Of a stretch of DNA of 64,000 nt, positions 44,317 through 53,609 are shown in pieces. A program made the translations under genes and the position numbers. How positions within the stretch are numbered: the stretch's first letter is position 1; each line of letters opens with the position of its first letter. Origin of the DNA: Chryseobacterium gleum (lineage in GTDB: Bacteria > Bacteroidota > Bacteroidia > Flavobacteriales_D > Crocinitomicaceae); assembly GCA_945897565.1 (NCBI GenBank), contig CAMDFN010000008.1, forward strand, positions 1-64,000, read 5' to 3'. The notes below the pieces were generated by a model. That model saw nothing but the letters and a program-made list of their open reading frames with translations, made no database searches and was not told the DNA's origin.

Positions 44317-46638
44317 ATGTTTTCAAACCTTTTAACCTGGATTAAAGCAACGCCCGTCAAGACTTGGGCTTGGTTAGCCTTAGCGCTCACTGTCTCTTTG
44401 TCGGTATTTTTTGTGCTTGCGCTCCGCCAGCTGCGCTTTGATTACAACTTCGAGAAATTCTTTCCAAACCACGACCCGCAAACACAGTTTTACCATGCCC
44501 ACCGGGCGCGCTTTGAGTCAGACAACGACTTTCTTTTGTTGGCCATCGAGCACAAAAAGGGAATTTACCACCTCGATTTTCTCAAACATATCGAACAACT
44601 ACGGCAAGATATCGAAACGCATGTGCCGTATATCCAAAGAGTTGTTGCGATTACCAATGCCAAAGAAGCCAAAATATACGCTTTTGGCGGCCTGATTTTC
44701 GACCCTTACATCCATTTCAAAACACGCCTACTAGCATCAGATGCCAAGCGCATTAAACAAACGTTAGAATTGCAGAATACTCTGGTGGCCAAAGATGCAC
44801 AATCGGTGTGTATTTTTATCAGACACAAAGATTTCATCCAAAGAAAGCAATCGGACCGCATGTTGGCACTTCTACAGCAGCAACTTGCCAAGTACGATTT
44901 TGATAGCGTACACCTGACCGGCCGCACGCATGGGCAAAAGGTATATGTAGACCGCATGATGCAAGAAATGGTGTTCTTTTTGGTCTTGAGCGCCCTATTG
45001 ATCATCGCCTTTTTATACCTGACTTTCCGTTCTGTTTGGGGCGTAATTGTACCGATGTCGGTCATTGCAATGGCTACTTTATGGCTTTTGGGCGGTATGT
45101 CTCAGGCGAATGAACCTATTAATATTTTACTGATTACCCTACCCACCATCCTTTTTGTGGTAGCCATGGCCGATGTCATTTATATCGTGAGCCGGTTTTT
45201 GCAAGGCATCCGAGATGGGCTCACCAAAGAAGAGGCCGTGCGCATTACCTACAGAGAAATTGCGTTTTCGGCTTTCCTGACTTCTATCACAACCGCTATT
45301 GGCTTTGGCAGTCTTTACTTTGTTAAAGTTATTCCGGTACAGGTTTTTGGTGTGGTAGCAGGTATTGGCACACTTCTCGCCTATTTCTTTACAATGTTTC
45401 TGCTGCCTATCTTATTTCTGCTATTTCCTATCCCAAAATACATTCACGAGCAAAAAGAAGCCCCATTTTGGGATCGCCTGTTGCGTTTTCTGTTTCAGTG
45501 GCTGATACGCAAGAGAAAAATAGTCCTAATTGGCAGTGCGGCCATCGCAATTTGGGGCATTTGCTGGACGCTCCAAATTCAGACCAACAACCTGATCATG
45601 GACGACCTCCACCCCAAAGAACAACTCAAAAAAGATTTTCGTTTCATTGACAAGCATTATGGCGGCATCAGGCCTTTTGATGTTTCTATTGCCATCAAAG
45701 ACCCCAACTTGCAAATTTGGGACCCCGAAGTACTGCAGGAGCTTGCCACAGTGGAAGCGTATCTCGAAAAAACGTATGGTGCTGAAATCAAGAATTCATT
45801 GGTGCAGAGCTTGCGCATCATGAATCGTGCAACACATCAAGGTAGAAAAGAATTTTATACACTTCCAAGCTCTCGTTCCAAGATTAAATTATACAGGCGC
45901 AGTTTGCGCATGCTCGAAAAAGGAAAGTTTATCCGCACTATTCTAGATACGACAGAGCGTTTTAGCCGCATGCATGGCAATTTACCCGACCTCGGCAGCG
46001 CACCTATCGCTAGGAAAAATAAAGCCTTCAAGCGTTTTTGCAAAAAGCTGCCTTTGCACGGAAAGGTTGAATACCGCATCACGGGAGCTGCCCACCTACT
46101 CGACCGCAATATCCGCTTCATTTCAAGCAGCCTCGTAGAAGGCCTTATCTTTTCGGTGATCCTCATTGCATTGATCATGGGATGGGTGTACCGTTCTGTG
46201 CGCATGATGCTCATCAGCATGATACCGAACCTCATTCCTTTATTGGTGGTTGGCGGTTTAATGGGTGTGTTGGGCATCGAACTCAAAACAAGTACGGCCG
46301 TTATTTTTACAATTGCGTTTGGCATTGCCTACGACGACACCATTCATTTATTGGGAAAATTCCGCATCGAAATGGCCAAAGGTTTGTCTCATCGGATGGC
46401 CTTGAAAAATGCTTATTTGGCGCGGGGAAAGGCCATGATTTTGTCTAGCTTGATTTTGTGCTGCGGATTCTCGCTATTGGTTTTCTCAACCTTTATGGGC
46501 TCCTTTTATATGGGTATTTTGATCAGCATCACGCTATTTGTTGCGCTCATCTCCGACCTTTTATTGCTCCCTGTTTTGGTCTTGCTTTTTTTCAAGACCC
46601 AAAAACCACTCCTTGAGGCCAATGAAGCCCATCGCTAA
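44317..46638 (+). CDS. RND-superfamily (MMPL/HAE3-type) membrane exporter
   Basis: 773 residues from the ATG at 44317; a longer in-frame start at 44134 would translate through tRNA-Val and is rejected. Two similar halves, each a helix plus a periplasmic loop plus about five helices: helix at about 12-32, first bundle with MVFFLVLSALLIIAFLYLTF and VVAMADVIYIVSRF, second bundle with LIALIMGWVYRSVRMMLISM and FGIAYDDTIHLLGKF. The paired Asp in ...MADVIY and ...AYDDTIH are the family's proton-relay positions. Substrate unknown; HAE3 relatives move lipids or hopanoids. Its 3' end overlaps the convergent membrane-protein gene by 78 bp. Confidence 0.9.
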   Translation: MFSNLLTWIKATPVKTWAWLALALTVSLSVFFVLALRQLRFDYNFEKFFPNHDPQTQFYHAHRARFESDNDFLLLAIEHKKGIYHLDFLKHIEQLRQDIETHVPYIQRVVAITNAKEAKIYAFGGLIFDPYIHFKTRLLASDAKRIKQTLELQNTLVAKDAQSVCIFIRHKDFIQRKQSDRMLALLQQQLAKYDFDSVHLTGRTHGQKVYVDRMMQEMVFFLVLSALLIIAFLYLTFRSVWGVIVPMSVIAMATLWLLGGMSQANEPINILLITLPTILFVVAMADVIYIVSRFLQGIRDGLTKEEAVRITYREIAFSAFLTSITTAIGFGSLYFVKVIPVQVFGVVAGIGTLLAYFFTMFLLPILFLLFPIPKYIHEQKEAPFWDRLLRFLFQWLIRKRKIVLIGSAAIAIWGICWTLQIQTNNLIMDDLHPKEQLKKDFRFIDKHYGGIRPFDVSIAIKDPNLQIWDPEVLQELATVEAYLEKTYGAEIKNSLVQSLRIMNRATHQGRKEFYTLPSSRSKIKLYRRSLRMLEKGKFIRTILDTTERFSRMHGNLPDLGSAPIARKNKAFKRFCKKLPLHGKVEYRITGAAHLLDRNIRFISSSLVEGLIFSVILIALIMGWVYRSVRMMLISMIPNLIPLLVVGGLMGVLGIELKTSTAVIFTIAFGIAYDDTIHLLGKFRIEMAKGLSHRMALKNAYLARGKAMILSSLILCCGFSLLVFSTFMGSFYMGILISITLFVALISDLLLLPVLVLLFFKTQKPLLEANEAHR

Positions 46639-47076
46639 AACCAAAAGCAAGCCCCAAACAAAATACAACATAGGCAAGGATGCAAGGCCTTTGTAATGAA
46701 AGAAAAAGCCCCAGTAAAACAAAAAGCCAATTTGGCTGAGTATACTGATCCACATGATCAAATGCAAGACGGTTTCAAAAAAGGTACAGCGCTCCTGGTG
46801 GTAGCTCACTTCGTCGATCACTTCATGGATAGTTCGGGTGAGTAGCAGCGCTAAAAAGATAGGCAGCACCTCGATGTCAAACCAATAAAACAACAACAAG
46901 GTGAACTGCAACATGCCTGAACTCAAAATCAAGATGCGGTGCGTCTTTAATTCTGGATCAGAGATGTCTTGCTTGGAAATACCTGCATGCGTATGCGCAT
47001 CATAGGCCCACGCCACAACAAAAATAGAACTACAAATCAGGATCAGTAAGGCGAGTATTTGTGGGTCAGTTTGCAT
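46561..47076 (-). CDS. Multi-pass membrane protein of unknown function
   Basis: 171 residues with about five hydrophobic helices (for example LLILICSSIFVVAWAY, FTLLLFYWFDI, FVWGLLLVLAMGFIGL), and a conserved-looking TIHEVIDEVSYHQERC loop between helices. I do not recognise a family. The ATG shares a base with the stop of the UbiA-like gene (TGATG), so the two are coupled. The last 26 codons overlap the RND exporter gene on the other strand. Confidence 0.7.
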   Translation of the reverse strand: MQTDPQILALLILICSSIFVVAWAYDAHTHAGISKQDISDPELKTHRILILSSGMLQFTLLLFYWFDIEVLPIFLALLLTRTIHEVIDEVSYHQERCTFFETVLHLIMWISILSQIGFLFYWGFFFHYKGLASLPMLYFVWGLLLVLAMGFIGLKEWFLGLEKKQDQNREQ

Positions 47077-47864
47077 CAGTCAAGTAGAAATAAAGTGAGT
47101 AAAAAAATCCAAAGACAAGTCAGGATGTTAAGGTATTGTGTCCAGAGCTTGACCGAGTGGTCTTGTTGCACCTTTAGCAGTATGAGCGCTTTATAGGCAA
47201 TGATCAGTAAAGAGAGTTGCAGCGCACTAGAAAAATTCCAGCCAAAATAGAATAGCGCCACGCCTACACTTGCCAAATTTACGAAATGTAAAACTAAAAG
47301 GGTTTTGCGAATGCCTAGCCATACAGGAAGTGTCTGAACTTGGGCTTTTTGATCGTGACCAACATCTGAAATGTCGCGTATAATGCTGCCAAAACTAATT
47401 TGAATAGCGACAAACCAAAATACAAACTGCACGGTTGTATTGCTAAAACTCCGCGCGCCCAAGAGCACCAAAGCGGCCCAACTCAAGCCAATCAGTATGT
47501 TTTTGAGACCCGTAATTTTTTTAAGCCGTAAATCCAATCGAGAACCTCGGATCGGGATTTGATACAGCAATCCTGTGCAAGCCATACAAGCTAACACTGA
47601 AATTTGAAACTTTTCTAATAAATAGAAAGCCAATACAAACGCTACTGCAAGTTGAGCAAGAAACAAACGCTGCCAACCTCTTTTAAAAGGCGCGCGCCAA
47701 TCAAAACCATAGAGCAGCCAAGTACCTAATGCACCTACATAAAGACTAAATAGATTTTCGAGCAAAGATGTTTGTTGCGCAAAAAGCACCCCACTACCAA
47801 CCAACGACAAAGCGGCCAAAACAAATAGCAAGAGGATAATCTGCCTAGAATTTTGAATTCCCAT
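47076..47864 (-). CDS. UbiA-like prenyltransferase-family membrane protein
   Basis: 262 residues with about eight membrane helices. The second Asp-rich motif of UbiA prenyltransferases is seen as IIRDISDVGHDQKAQ followed by TLPVWLG. The first motif (NxxxDxxxD) is degenerate: at the expected place is TWLLYGFDWRAPFKRG. Such divergent UbiA-like proteins exist in Bacteroidota without assigned substrates. Upstream, TTG (47897-47899, read on minus) N20 CACTTTTG ends 4 nt before the ATG. It is coupled to the downstream multi-pass protein. Confidence 0.72.
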   Translation of the reverse strand: MGIQNSRQIILLLFVLAALSLVGSGVLFAQQTSLLENLFSLYVGALGTWLLYGFDWRAPFKRGWQRLFLAQLAVAFVLAFYLLEKFQISVLACMACTGLLYQIPIRGSRLDLRLKKITGLKNILIGLSWAALVLLGARSFSNTTVQFVFWFVAIQISFGSIIRDISDVGHDQKAQVQTLPVWLGIRKTLLVLHFVNLASVGVALFYFGWNFSSALQLSLLIIAYKALILLKVQQDHSVKLWTQYLNILTCLWIFLLTLFLLD

Positions 47865-47868
47865 ACTT

Positions 47869-47899
47869 CAAAAGTGCAGGTTTTTTTGACGTACGGCAA
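47869..47899 (-). promoter_or_regulatory. Putative promoter of the UbiA-like operon
   Basis: On the minus strand TTG (47897-47899), 20-nt spacer, CACTTTTG (47869-47876; one base from TAnnTTTG), ending 4 nt before the ATG. The rest of the 237-bp gap 47865-48101 holds a weak CAACTTTG (48072-48079) on the plus strand before the TonB receptor gene. Confidence 0.4.
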
Positions 47900-48101
47900 A
47901 TTGAAATTTGCAGACCCGAAGTATGGACTTGTGAAAAACGCAAGAGTGTTTTGTATGTAAAGCAATTTTGTAAGCTTACTTGAACATCTTTTAATAGCAA
48001 TACCCTTAGTTATTAATAGTAATTTAAACAAATCATAACGCCTAATTCTTAGCGCTTCGGACAATCCTTTTCAACTTTGTAGCAATCAAAAAAACTACTT
48101 T

Positions 48102-50456
48102 ATGATGAAAAGAAAATTACTAATTGGATCGCTACTTTCGCTAGCAGTGAGTCCGAGCTTTGCGCAAGTGGGTATGGATACCGATACAACACGCGAACAA
48201 AGTGTCAAAGAGGTACGTGTCATTTCTAGTTATGGAAAAGACCGTAAAACACCTGTAGCGATGTCTACGGTAAATGCAAAGCAGATTTCTGAATTGTATG
48301 GTGGTTCTGCAGAATTACCTGAAGTTTTAAAACTTACTCCAGGTGTATATGCTACTAAAACGGGAGGTGGTGTTGGCGATTCCCGCATCAATATCCGTGG
48401 TTTTGACCAACGCAACGTAGCGGTAACCATCAATGGTATTCCAGTGAACGACATGGAAAACGGTTGGGTTTACTGGTCTAACTGGGCTGGCTTGGGTGAT
48501 GCAGTTTCAACTATCCAAGTTCAGAGAGGTCTTGGTGCGTCTAAATTGGCCATCAACTCAGTGGGTGGAACTATGAACATCATTACCAAAACTACTGATG
48601 CAAAAGCTGGTGCTTCTGTACTTACTTCAATGACTGATTATGGTCAGTACAAAGTGATGGCTTATGCGTCGACAGGTTTGATGGAAAACGGATTTGCACT
48701 GACAACTGTATTGTCTAAAACAGCAGGTAGTTCTTATGTAGACGGCACTTGGATCAATGGTTATTCGTACTTCTTTACGCTAGCCAAGCAACTGAACGCA
48801 AAACACCGTTTGGTGCTAACTGGTATTGGTGCTCCGCAATCGCACGGCCAGCGCAGCTCAGGTCTTACGCCAGGGCAATACGACACGTTAGACATCCGGT
48901 TCAATGGTGACATCGGTTACTACAACAACGGAGAGTTATTCAATGACCGCGTCAATTACTACCACAAGCCACAGTTTTCTTTGAACCATTACTGGACTGC
49001 ATCTGAAAAAACGACTATTAGTACTTCATTATACTACTCTATCGGACACGGTGGTGGTTCTGGGCGCTTGGGTTCTGCATATGCACGCACTGCCGAGGGC
49101 TTACTCGACGTTCAAGCTGCCTATGACTACAACGTAGCGAATCCTGTAGTGACAAGTGGCGGTGTTAAATATGCACAACGCAACTCTGTCAACAACCATT
49201 ACTGGACTGGCTTGATTTCTACGGTCAATCACAAGGTTAATCAATACATCGACCTTACTTTAGGTTTAGATGCACGTTCTTACCGCGGTGAGCACTTTAG
49301 AGAAGTGCGTGACCTTTTGGGTGGTTCAGCACGTTACGACGCTGTAAATGGTTTGGTTGGCGTAAATGAATATGCTTCTAATTACGGAAATGTTTTTCAC
49401 GTCACACCAGTAGATCAGCGCGTTGCTTATGACAACGATGGTTTGGTAAAGTATGCTGGTTTATTTGGTCAAGCTGAATATAGCAAAGACAAACTTTCTG
49501 CTTTTGTAACAGGAGCCATTAACACAACATCCAATCAACGTGTTGACCGCATGTTGTACATCAACGACACAACTGGTCGCGGTGAACTATCTGAAAAAGT
49601 AAATATTATGGGCTACTCTTTCAAGGGAGGCGTAAACTACAATATCAATAAGAATCACAATGTTTATGCGAATGCTGGTCATTTTTCACGTGCGCCATTC
49701 TGGACATTTGTTTTTGTCAACAACTCTAACGATGTGGTTCAAAACCTACTCAATGAAAAAGCAGAATCATTTGAATTAGGTTATGGCTTCCGCAGTGAAA
49801 AAGTAGCAGTGAAAGTCAATGCTTACCTTACTAGCTGGAAAGACAAATCTTTATTATCTGGCAACATTACAGGCCCTAACGGCACAATCACACGTGCGTT
49901 GATGTCAGGTGCAAATGCAACTCACAAAGGAATTGAAGTAGAATTCAACACCCGTCCAATCAAAGGTCTTGAGCTTGGTGGCGTTGTCTCTCTTGGAGAC
50001 TGGCGTTGGGTAGGTGATATCAATGCAACTGTTTATTCAGAAATTGACCCTACGCAATCGGTTACTGTTACTTCTTACGTAGACGGCGTACATGTTGGCG
50101 ATGCGCCTCAAAACCAATTTGGTTTGCAAGCACGTTACCAAATCACCAAAAACTTATATGTTGGTGCAACTTGGATTTATAACGACAAATTTTACGCAAA
50201 TTTCGATCCTTCTAAAAAGACAGACCCCGAAGACCGCGTAGATGCTTACCAAATCCCTTCTTACTACAATCTTGATGCACGCATCGGATACGAAGTAAAA
50301 TTAGGTGACCGCATGCTCAACCTTGGTATCCAAAGTTTTAACATTACCAATGTCAAATTCTTGTCTGACGCTACAGATTTGGACGGAACAGCATTTGCAT
50401 ATGGTTTCCCTGGTTTTGGTCGCAACTTTAATTTCTCTGCGAAGTTTACCTTCTAA
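48102..50456 (+). CDS. TonB-dependent outer membrane receptor
   Basis: 784 residues (ATG at 48102 or 48105). Signal peptide 1-22 (ends SFAQ). Plug domain about 35-165: LPEVLKLTPGVYATKTGGGV, INIRGFDQRNVAVTINGIPV and GGTMNIITK; then a 22-strand barrel ending with aromatic FNFSAKFTF. It lacks the N-terminal carboxypeptidase-like domain of SusC proteins, and no SusD gene is adjacent, so uptake of siderophore, cobalamin or another small ligand is more likely than glycan uptake. No Fur-type site was recognised. A strong terminator follows 29 bp after the stop. Confidence 0.93.
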   Translation: MMKRKLLIGSLLSLAVSPSFAQVGMDTDTTREQSVKEVRVISSYGKDRKTPVAMSTVNAKQISELYGGSAELPEVLKLTPGVYATKTGGGVGDSRINIRGFDQRNVAVTINGIPVNDMENGWVYWSNWAGLGDAVSTIQVQRGLGASKLAINSVGGTMNIITKTTDAKAGASVLTSMTDYGQYKVMAYASTGLMENGFALTTVLSKTAGSSYVDGTWINGYSYFFTLAKQLNAKHRLVLTGIGAPQSHGQRSSGLTPGQYDTLDIRFNGDIGYYNNGELFNDRVNYYHKPQFSLNHYWTASEKTTISTSLYYSIGHGGGSGRLGSAYARTAEGLLDVQAAYDYNVANPVVTSGGVKYAQRNSVNNHYWTGLISTVNHKVNQYIDLTLGLDARSYRGEHFREVRDLLGGSARYDAVNGLVGVNEYASNYGNVFHVTPVDQRVAYDNDGLVKYAGLFGQAEYSKDKLSAFVTGAINTTSNQRVDRMLYINDTTGRGELSEKVNIMGYSFKGGVNYNINKNHNVYANAGHFSRAPFWTFVFVNNSNDVVQNLLNEKAESFELGYGFRSEKVAVKVNAYLTSWKDKSLLSGNITGPNGTITRALMSGANATHKGIEVEFNTRPIKGLELGGVVSLGDWRWVGDINATVYSEIDPTQSVTVTSYVDGVHVGDAPQNQFGLQARYQITKNLYVGATWIYNDKFYANFDPSKKTDPEDRVDAYQIPSYYNLDARIGYEVKLGDRMLNLGIQSFNITNVKFLSDATDLDGTAFAYGFPGFGRNFNFSAKFTF

Positions 50457-50484
50457 GCGAACTTTAACCATAAATTAATACAAA

Positions 50485-50515
50485 AAAGCCTTGTCGTTTC
50501 TCTCGACAAGGCTTT
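50485..50515 (+). terminator. Terminator of the TonB receptor gene
   Basis: AAAGCCTTGTCG (50485-50496) pairs perfectly with CGACAAGGCTTT (50504-50515) around a 7-nt loop; the flanking A run upstream and T-rich end downstream allow action in both directions. Its 3' end overlaps a possible -7 element of ppk1 (TTTCTTTG, 50513-50520). Confidence 0.85.
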
Positions 50516-50524
50516 CTTTGTAAT

Positions 50525-52564
50525 ATGAATTTAATAAATAGAGAACTCAGCTGGCTTTCATTTAACGAACGCGTGTTGCAAGAGGCGATGGACCCGAGCG
50601 TTCCGCTTACAGAGCGCATGCGCTTTTTAGGTATTTACTCCAATAACCTCGATGAATTTTTTCGGGTGCGGGTGGCCAACCTCAAAAGAGTGATGGACTT
50701 CAGACACGAGAAAGTACAAGGTTATAAAGGCAGTGCAGAAGACCTTTACGTTGAAATCAGAAAGGTGGTGCTGCGTCAGCAACAACTTTTTGAAAGCACT
50801 TACCAAGAGATCAAAGCGGGTTTTCAGACCGAAGGCATTTATTTCATCGATGAGTCTGGTTGTACCAATAAAGAACTCGTAGAGTTAGACGATTTTTTCC
50901 ATGACAAACTCAAGCATGCGATTTTCCCGATCATGCTCGACAAAAAACGGCCACTACCCAAACTCCGCGATTACGCCATCTATTTGGGTGTCAAAATGAT
51001 CAGTAATGCAAAAATTCGGTACGCACTCATTCAGATCCCGACAGAATACAGCCGCTTTTTTATCCTGAACCGCGAAGCCCACACCAATGTGATTTTGATA
51101 GATGACATCATCAGGCTTTACTTGAACGACATTTTTTCGGTCTATCAACCACAGCACGCCGAAGCATTTACCTTCAAGTTTACGCGCGATGCCGAACTCG
51201 ATCTAGACGACGACCTCTCGCTTTCGTTTTTCGAAAAAATTGAAAAAAGTATCAAGCAACGCAAAAAAGGATTACCCGTGCGTTTTGTCTATGACGCAGC
51301 TATGCCCGACGACTTATTGTCTTTTTTACTACAACAACTCAAACTGAAGAAAGGCTTCAATACCATACCCGGTGGGCGTTACCATAATTTTAAAGACTTC
51401 ATGCGCTTTCCAGATTTTGGCAATTCAGCCTATCGTTTTGCTGCACAAGCGCCCGTTAAACACCCTGCTTTTCGGAGTGGAAAAAGTCATATTGGAACCA
51501 TCCTCAAGCAAGATGTATTGCTGCACTTTCCTTTTCAGCAATTTGACCACGTTGTTGACCTGCTGCGCGAGGCGAGCCTCGACCCCAAGGTAAGAGATAT
51601 AAAAATCAATATTTACCGCGTTGCCAAGAATTCTGAAATCATGAATGCCCTACTCGCTTGTATCTTCAATGGCAAGCAAGTAACGGTTGTGTTTGAACTC
51701 CAGGCGCGTTTTGACGAAGAAAACAATCTCTGGTGGAGCAACCGCCTCAAAGACAACGGCGCAAACGTTATTTACGGGCTGCAAAACCTCAAGGTACATT
51801 CAAAACTCTTGCAAATCAGACGTGTATCTGAAGCCAAAACCCAATACATAACCTACATCGGAACCGGTAATTTCAATGAATCTACCGCGACCATCTACAC
51901 CGATTTAGCGCTCCTCACGGCCAATAAAGAAATTTCTTTGGAGGTAAGCCGTGTCTTTGGCATGTTGGAGAACAACCTCGAACGCCATACCTTTCGCCAC
52001 CTGCTTGTTTCGCCCTTCAATACCCGCCGCAAATTACTCGCTCTTATTGAGCGCGAAATCAAGTTTGCCAGGGCCAAAAAACCCGCGCACATCCGTCTGA
52101 AATTCAATAACCTTACGGATATCCGCATGATTGACAAGCTTTACGCGGCAAGCAAAGCCGGAGTTAAAATTGAACTCATTATCCGTGGAATTTGCTGCCT
52201 CAAACCTGGCGTCAAAGGTTTGAGTGAAAACATAACTGCAATCAGTATTGTGGACCGCTATTTAGAACACACGCGCTTCTTTATTTTTGGCAACAACGGC
52301 CAACCTGAGTATTTCATTTCAAGTGCAGACTGGATGGAACGCAACTTAGATCAGCGCGTAGAAGTAGGCACTGTCATTAAAGACCCTAAAATCCAAAAAG
52401 AAATTGAGCTCATTTTTGAGTACCAATGGAAGGGAAGTGTCAAGGCCCGCAGCATTTCTGCCGACTACAAAAACGTCTACTCCAAGCGCAACCTTCCGCC
52501 ATTTCATGCCCAGAAGGAGTTGTACGGGTATTACAAAATACTTTCAGAAGAAGTAGCGGAGTAA
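50525..52564 (+). CDS. ppk1: Polyphosphate kinase 1
   Basis: 679 residues, the PPK1 length. N-terminal block NRELSWLSFNERVLQEA at 5-21 and FLGIYSNNLDEFFRVRVANL; catalytic region with DVLLHFPFQQFDHVVDLLRE, KINIYRVAKNSEIMNALL, the presumed phospho-acceptor His in LKVHSKLLQI near 425, YIGTGNFNESTATIYTDLAL, and DQRVEVGT near the end. It reversibly polymerises ATP gamma-phosphate into polyphosphate. It lies directly behind the TonB receptor terminator and its last 21 bp overlap the convergent glycosyltransferase gene. Confidence 0.97.
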   Translation: MNLINRELSWLSFNERVLQEAMDPSVPLTERMRFLGIYSNNLDEFFRVRVANLKRVMDFRHEKVQGYKGSAEDLYVEIRKVVLRQQQLFESTYQEIKAGFQTEGIYFIDESGCTNKELVELDDFFHDKLKHAIFPIMLDKKRPLPKLRDYAIYLGVKMISNAKIRYALIQIPTEYSRFFILNREAHTNVILIDDIIRLYLNDIFSVYQPQHAEAFTFKFTRDAELDLDDDLSLSFFEKIEKSIKQRKKGLPVRFVYDAAMPDDLLSFLLQQLKLKKGFNTIPGGRYHNFKDFMRFPDFGNSAYRFAAQAPVKHPAFRSGKSHIGTILKQDVLLHFPFQQFDHVVDLLREASLDPKVRDIKINIYRVAKNSEIMNALLACIFNGKQVTVVFELQARFDEENNLWWSNRLKDNGANVIYGLQNLKVHSKLLQIRRVSEAKTQYITYIGTGNFNESTATIYTDLALLTANKEISLEVSRVFGMLENNLERHTFRHLLVSPFNTRRKLLALIEREIKFARAKKPAHIRLKFNNLTDIRMIDKLYAASKAGVKIELIIRGICCLKPGVKGLSENITAISIVDRYLEHTRFFIFGNNGQPEYFISSADWMERNLDQRVEVGTVIKDPKIQKEIELIFEYQWKGSVKARSISADYKNVYSKRNLPPFHAQKELYGYYKILSEEVAE

Positions 52565-53608
52565 ACCTAGTTTTTGCTTCAAGGTTTCAAATTCTACCGT
52601 TGGCTCATAGGCCGCCCTGCCTTCTCTTTGAAATGAAGTCAGGATATCCACCAAAAGTTGTTCTGTTTGGTCCGCAAACAAGACGGGTTCTTGCGCTGTT
52701 TTCTCCAACCAATAATTGATTTGTCGGTGGTAAAGAAGATCGAGTTCTGGAATGGTAGTAGCACCTACATCTGCCGCACCTAGCGCGTTGCAGGTTTGTT
52801 CGTAGTGCCCTTTCATCGGGATCACCATCGTGTTTTTACCTAAGAAGAGCGCCTCTGAGGGCAATTCAAAGCCAGCGCCACAAAGTACGCCCGTTGCGTT
52901 GATCAAACTTTGTTGAAAGCGCAGCTGGCTGATCGGCTCAATAAATACGTTGTCTACGCGATAAGCGTACTGGGCATGTTTAGAAAACACTTCCCATCTG
53001 ACATCAAATTGTCGCAAAAAATGCATCAGCACGTCGTCGTGGTAGCCCGGAAGATACACCGTATAATGCCCTTGATCGGAAGGTTGTGCATTCCTGATCT
53101 CATGTCGAATGACAGGTGTAAAAACACGCTCGTCGTAGGACTTGAAATGAAAACCATATTTCTGTCGCGACGGTGCATAATGCTGCAACACATAACGCCC
53201 AAACGCGGCTCTTCCCTCGGGTTTAGGTGCCAAAGGATGCACCACAGCAGCCTGATGACTCAGCTCAATGCAAGGCACCCCATTGAGTAGCGCTGACCAA
53301 GCCGAAACAGGTTCGAAATCACTAAGAACGAGGTCATATTTCTTGATAGGAAAAGACCTAATTTCTGCTATGAGGTCTATTGGGTGGGTATTCTTCAAGG
53401 ATTTCAATATGCTGATATCACCATTTTTTCCACTTGAAAAAGTAAGGCCTGTGCGTTGGTAGTTGATGTCGAAATCGGCCTGGATTTGAGCTTGATTGCC
53501 ACTTATGAGGGTGTCGACGTCTACATATTTTTTCAATAACGGCACAATTTCATGAGCTCGGCTCAAATGACCGTTGCCGGTACCTTGGATGGCATACAAC
53601 ACCTTCAT
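52544..53608 (-). CDS. MurG-like glycosyltransferase (GT-B fold)
   Basis: 354 residues. It begins MKVLYAIQGTGNGHLSRAHE, the nucleotide-sugar fold start of MurG/UGT-like GT-B enzymes, followed by LVLSDFEPVSAW, and in the donor-binding half GVLCGAGFELPSEALFLGKN and IPMKGHYEQTCNA. No membrane helix. Acceptor unknown; relatives in Bacteroidota are simply called glycosyltransferases. The LpxH-like phosphoesterase ends just 1 bp upstream of its ATG, which hints at a role in lipid or envelope glycan synthesis. Confidence 0.82.
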   Translation of the reverse strand: MKVLYAIQGTGNGHLSRAHEIVPLLKKYVDVDTLISGNQAQIQADFDINYQRTGLTFSSGKNGDISILKSLKNTHPIDLIAEIRSFPIKKYDLVLSDFEPVSAWSALLNGVPCIELSHQAAVVHPLAPKPEGRAAFGRYVLQHYAPSRQKYGFHFKSYDERVFTPVIRHEIRNAQPSDQGHYTVYLPGYHDDVLMHFLRQFDVRWEVFSKHAQYAYRVDNVFIEPISQLRFQQSLINATGVLCGAGFELPSEALFLGKNTMVIPMKGHYEQTCNALGAADVGATTIPELDLLYHRQINYWLEKTAQEPVLFADQTEQLLVDILTSFQREGRAAYEPTVEFETLKQKLGLLRYFF

Positions 53609-53609
53609 C

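Noticed and set aside
48102-50456. SusC-type glycan importer
   Set aside because: There is no N-terminal carboxypeptidase-like domain and no SusD gene beside it, so a plain TonB-dependent receptor is the safer call.
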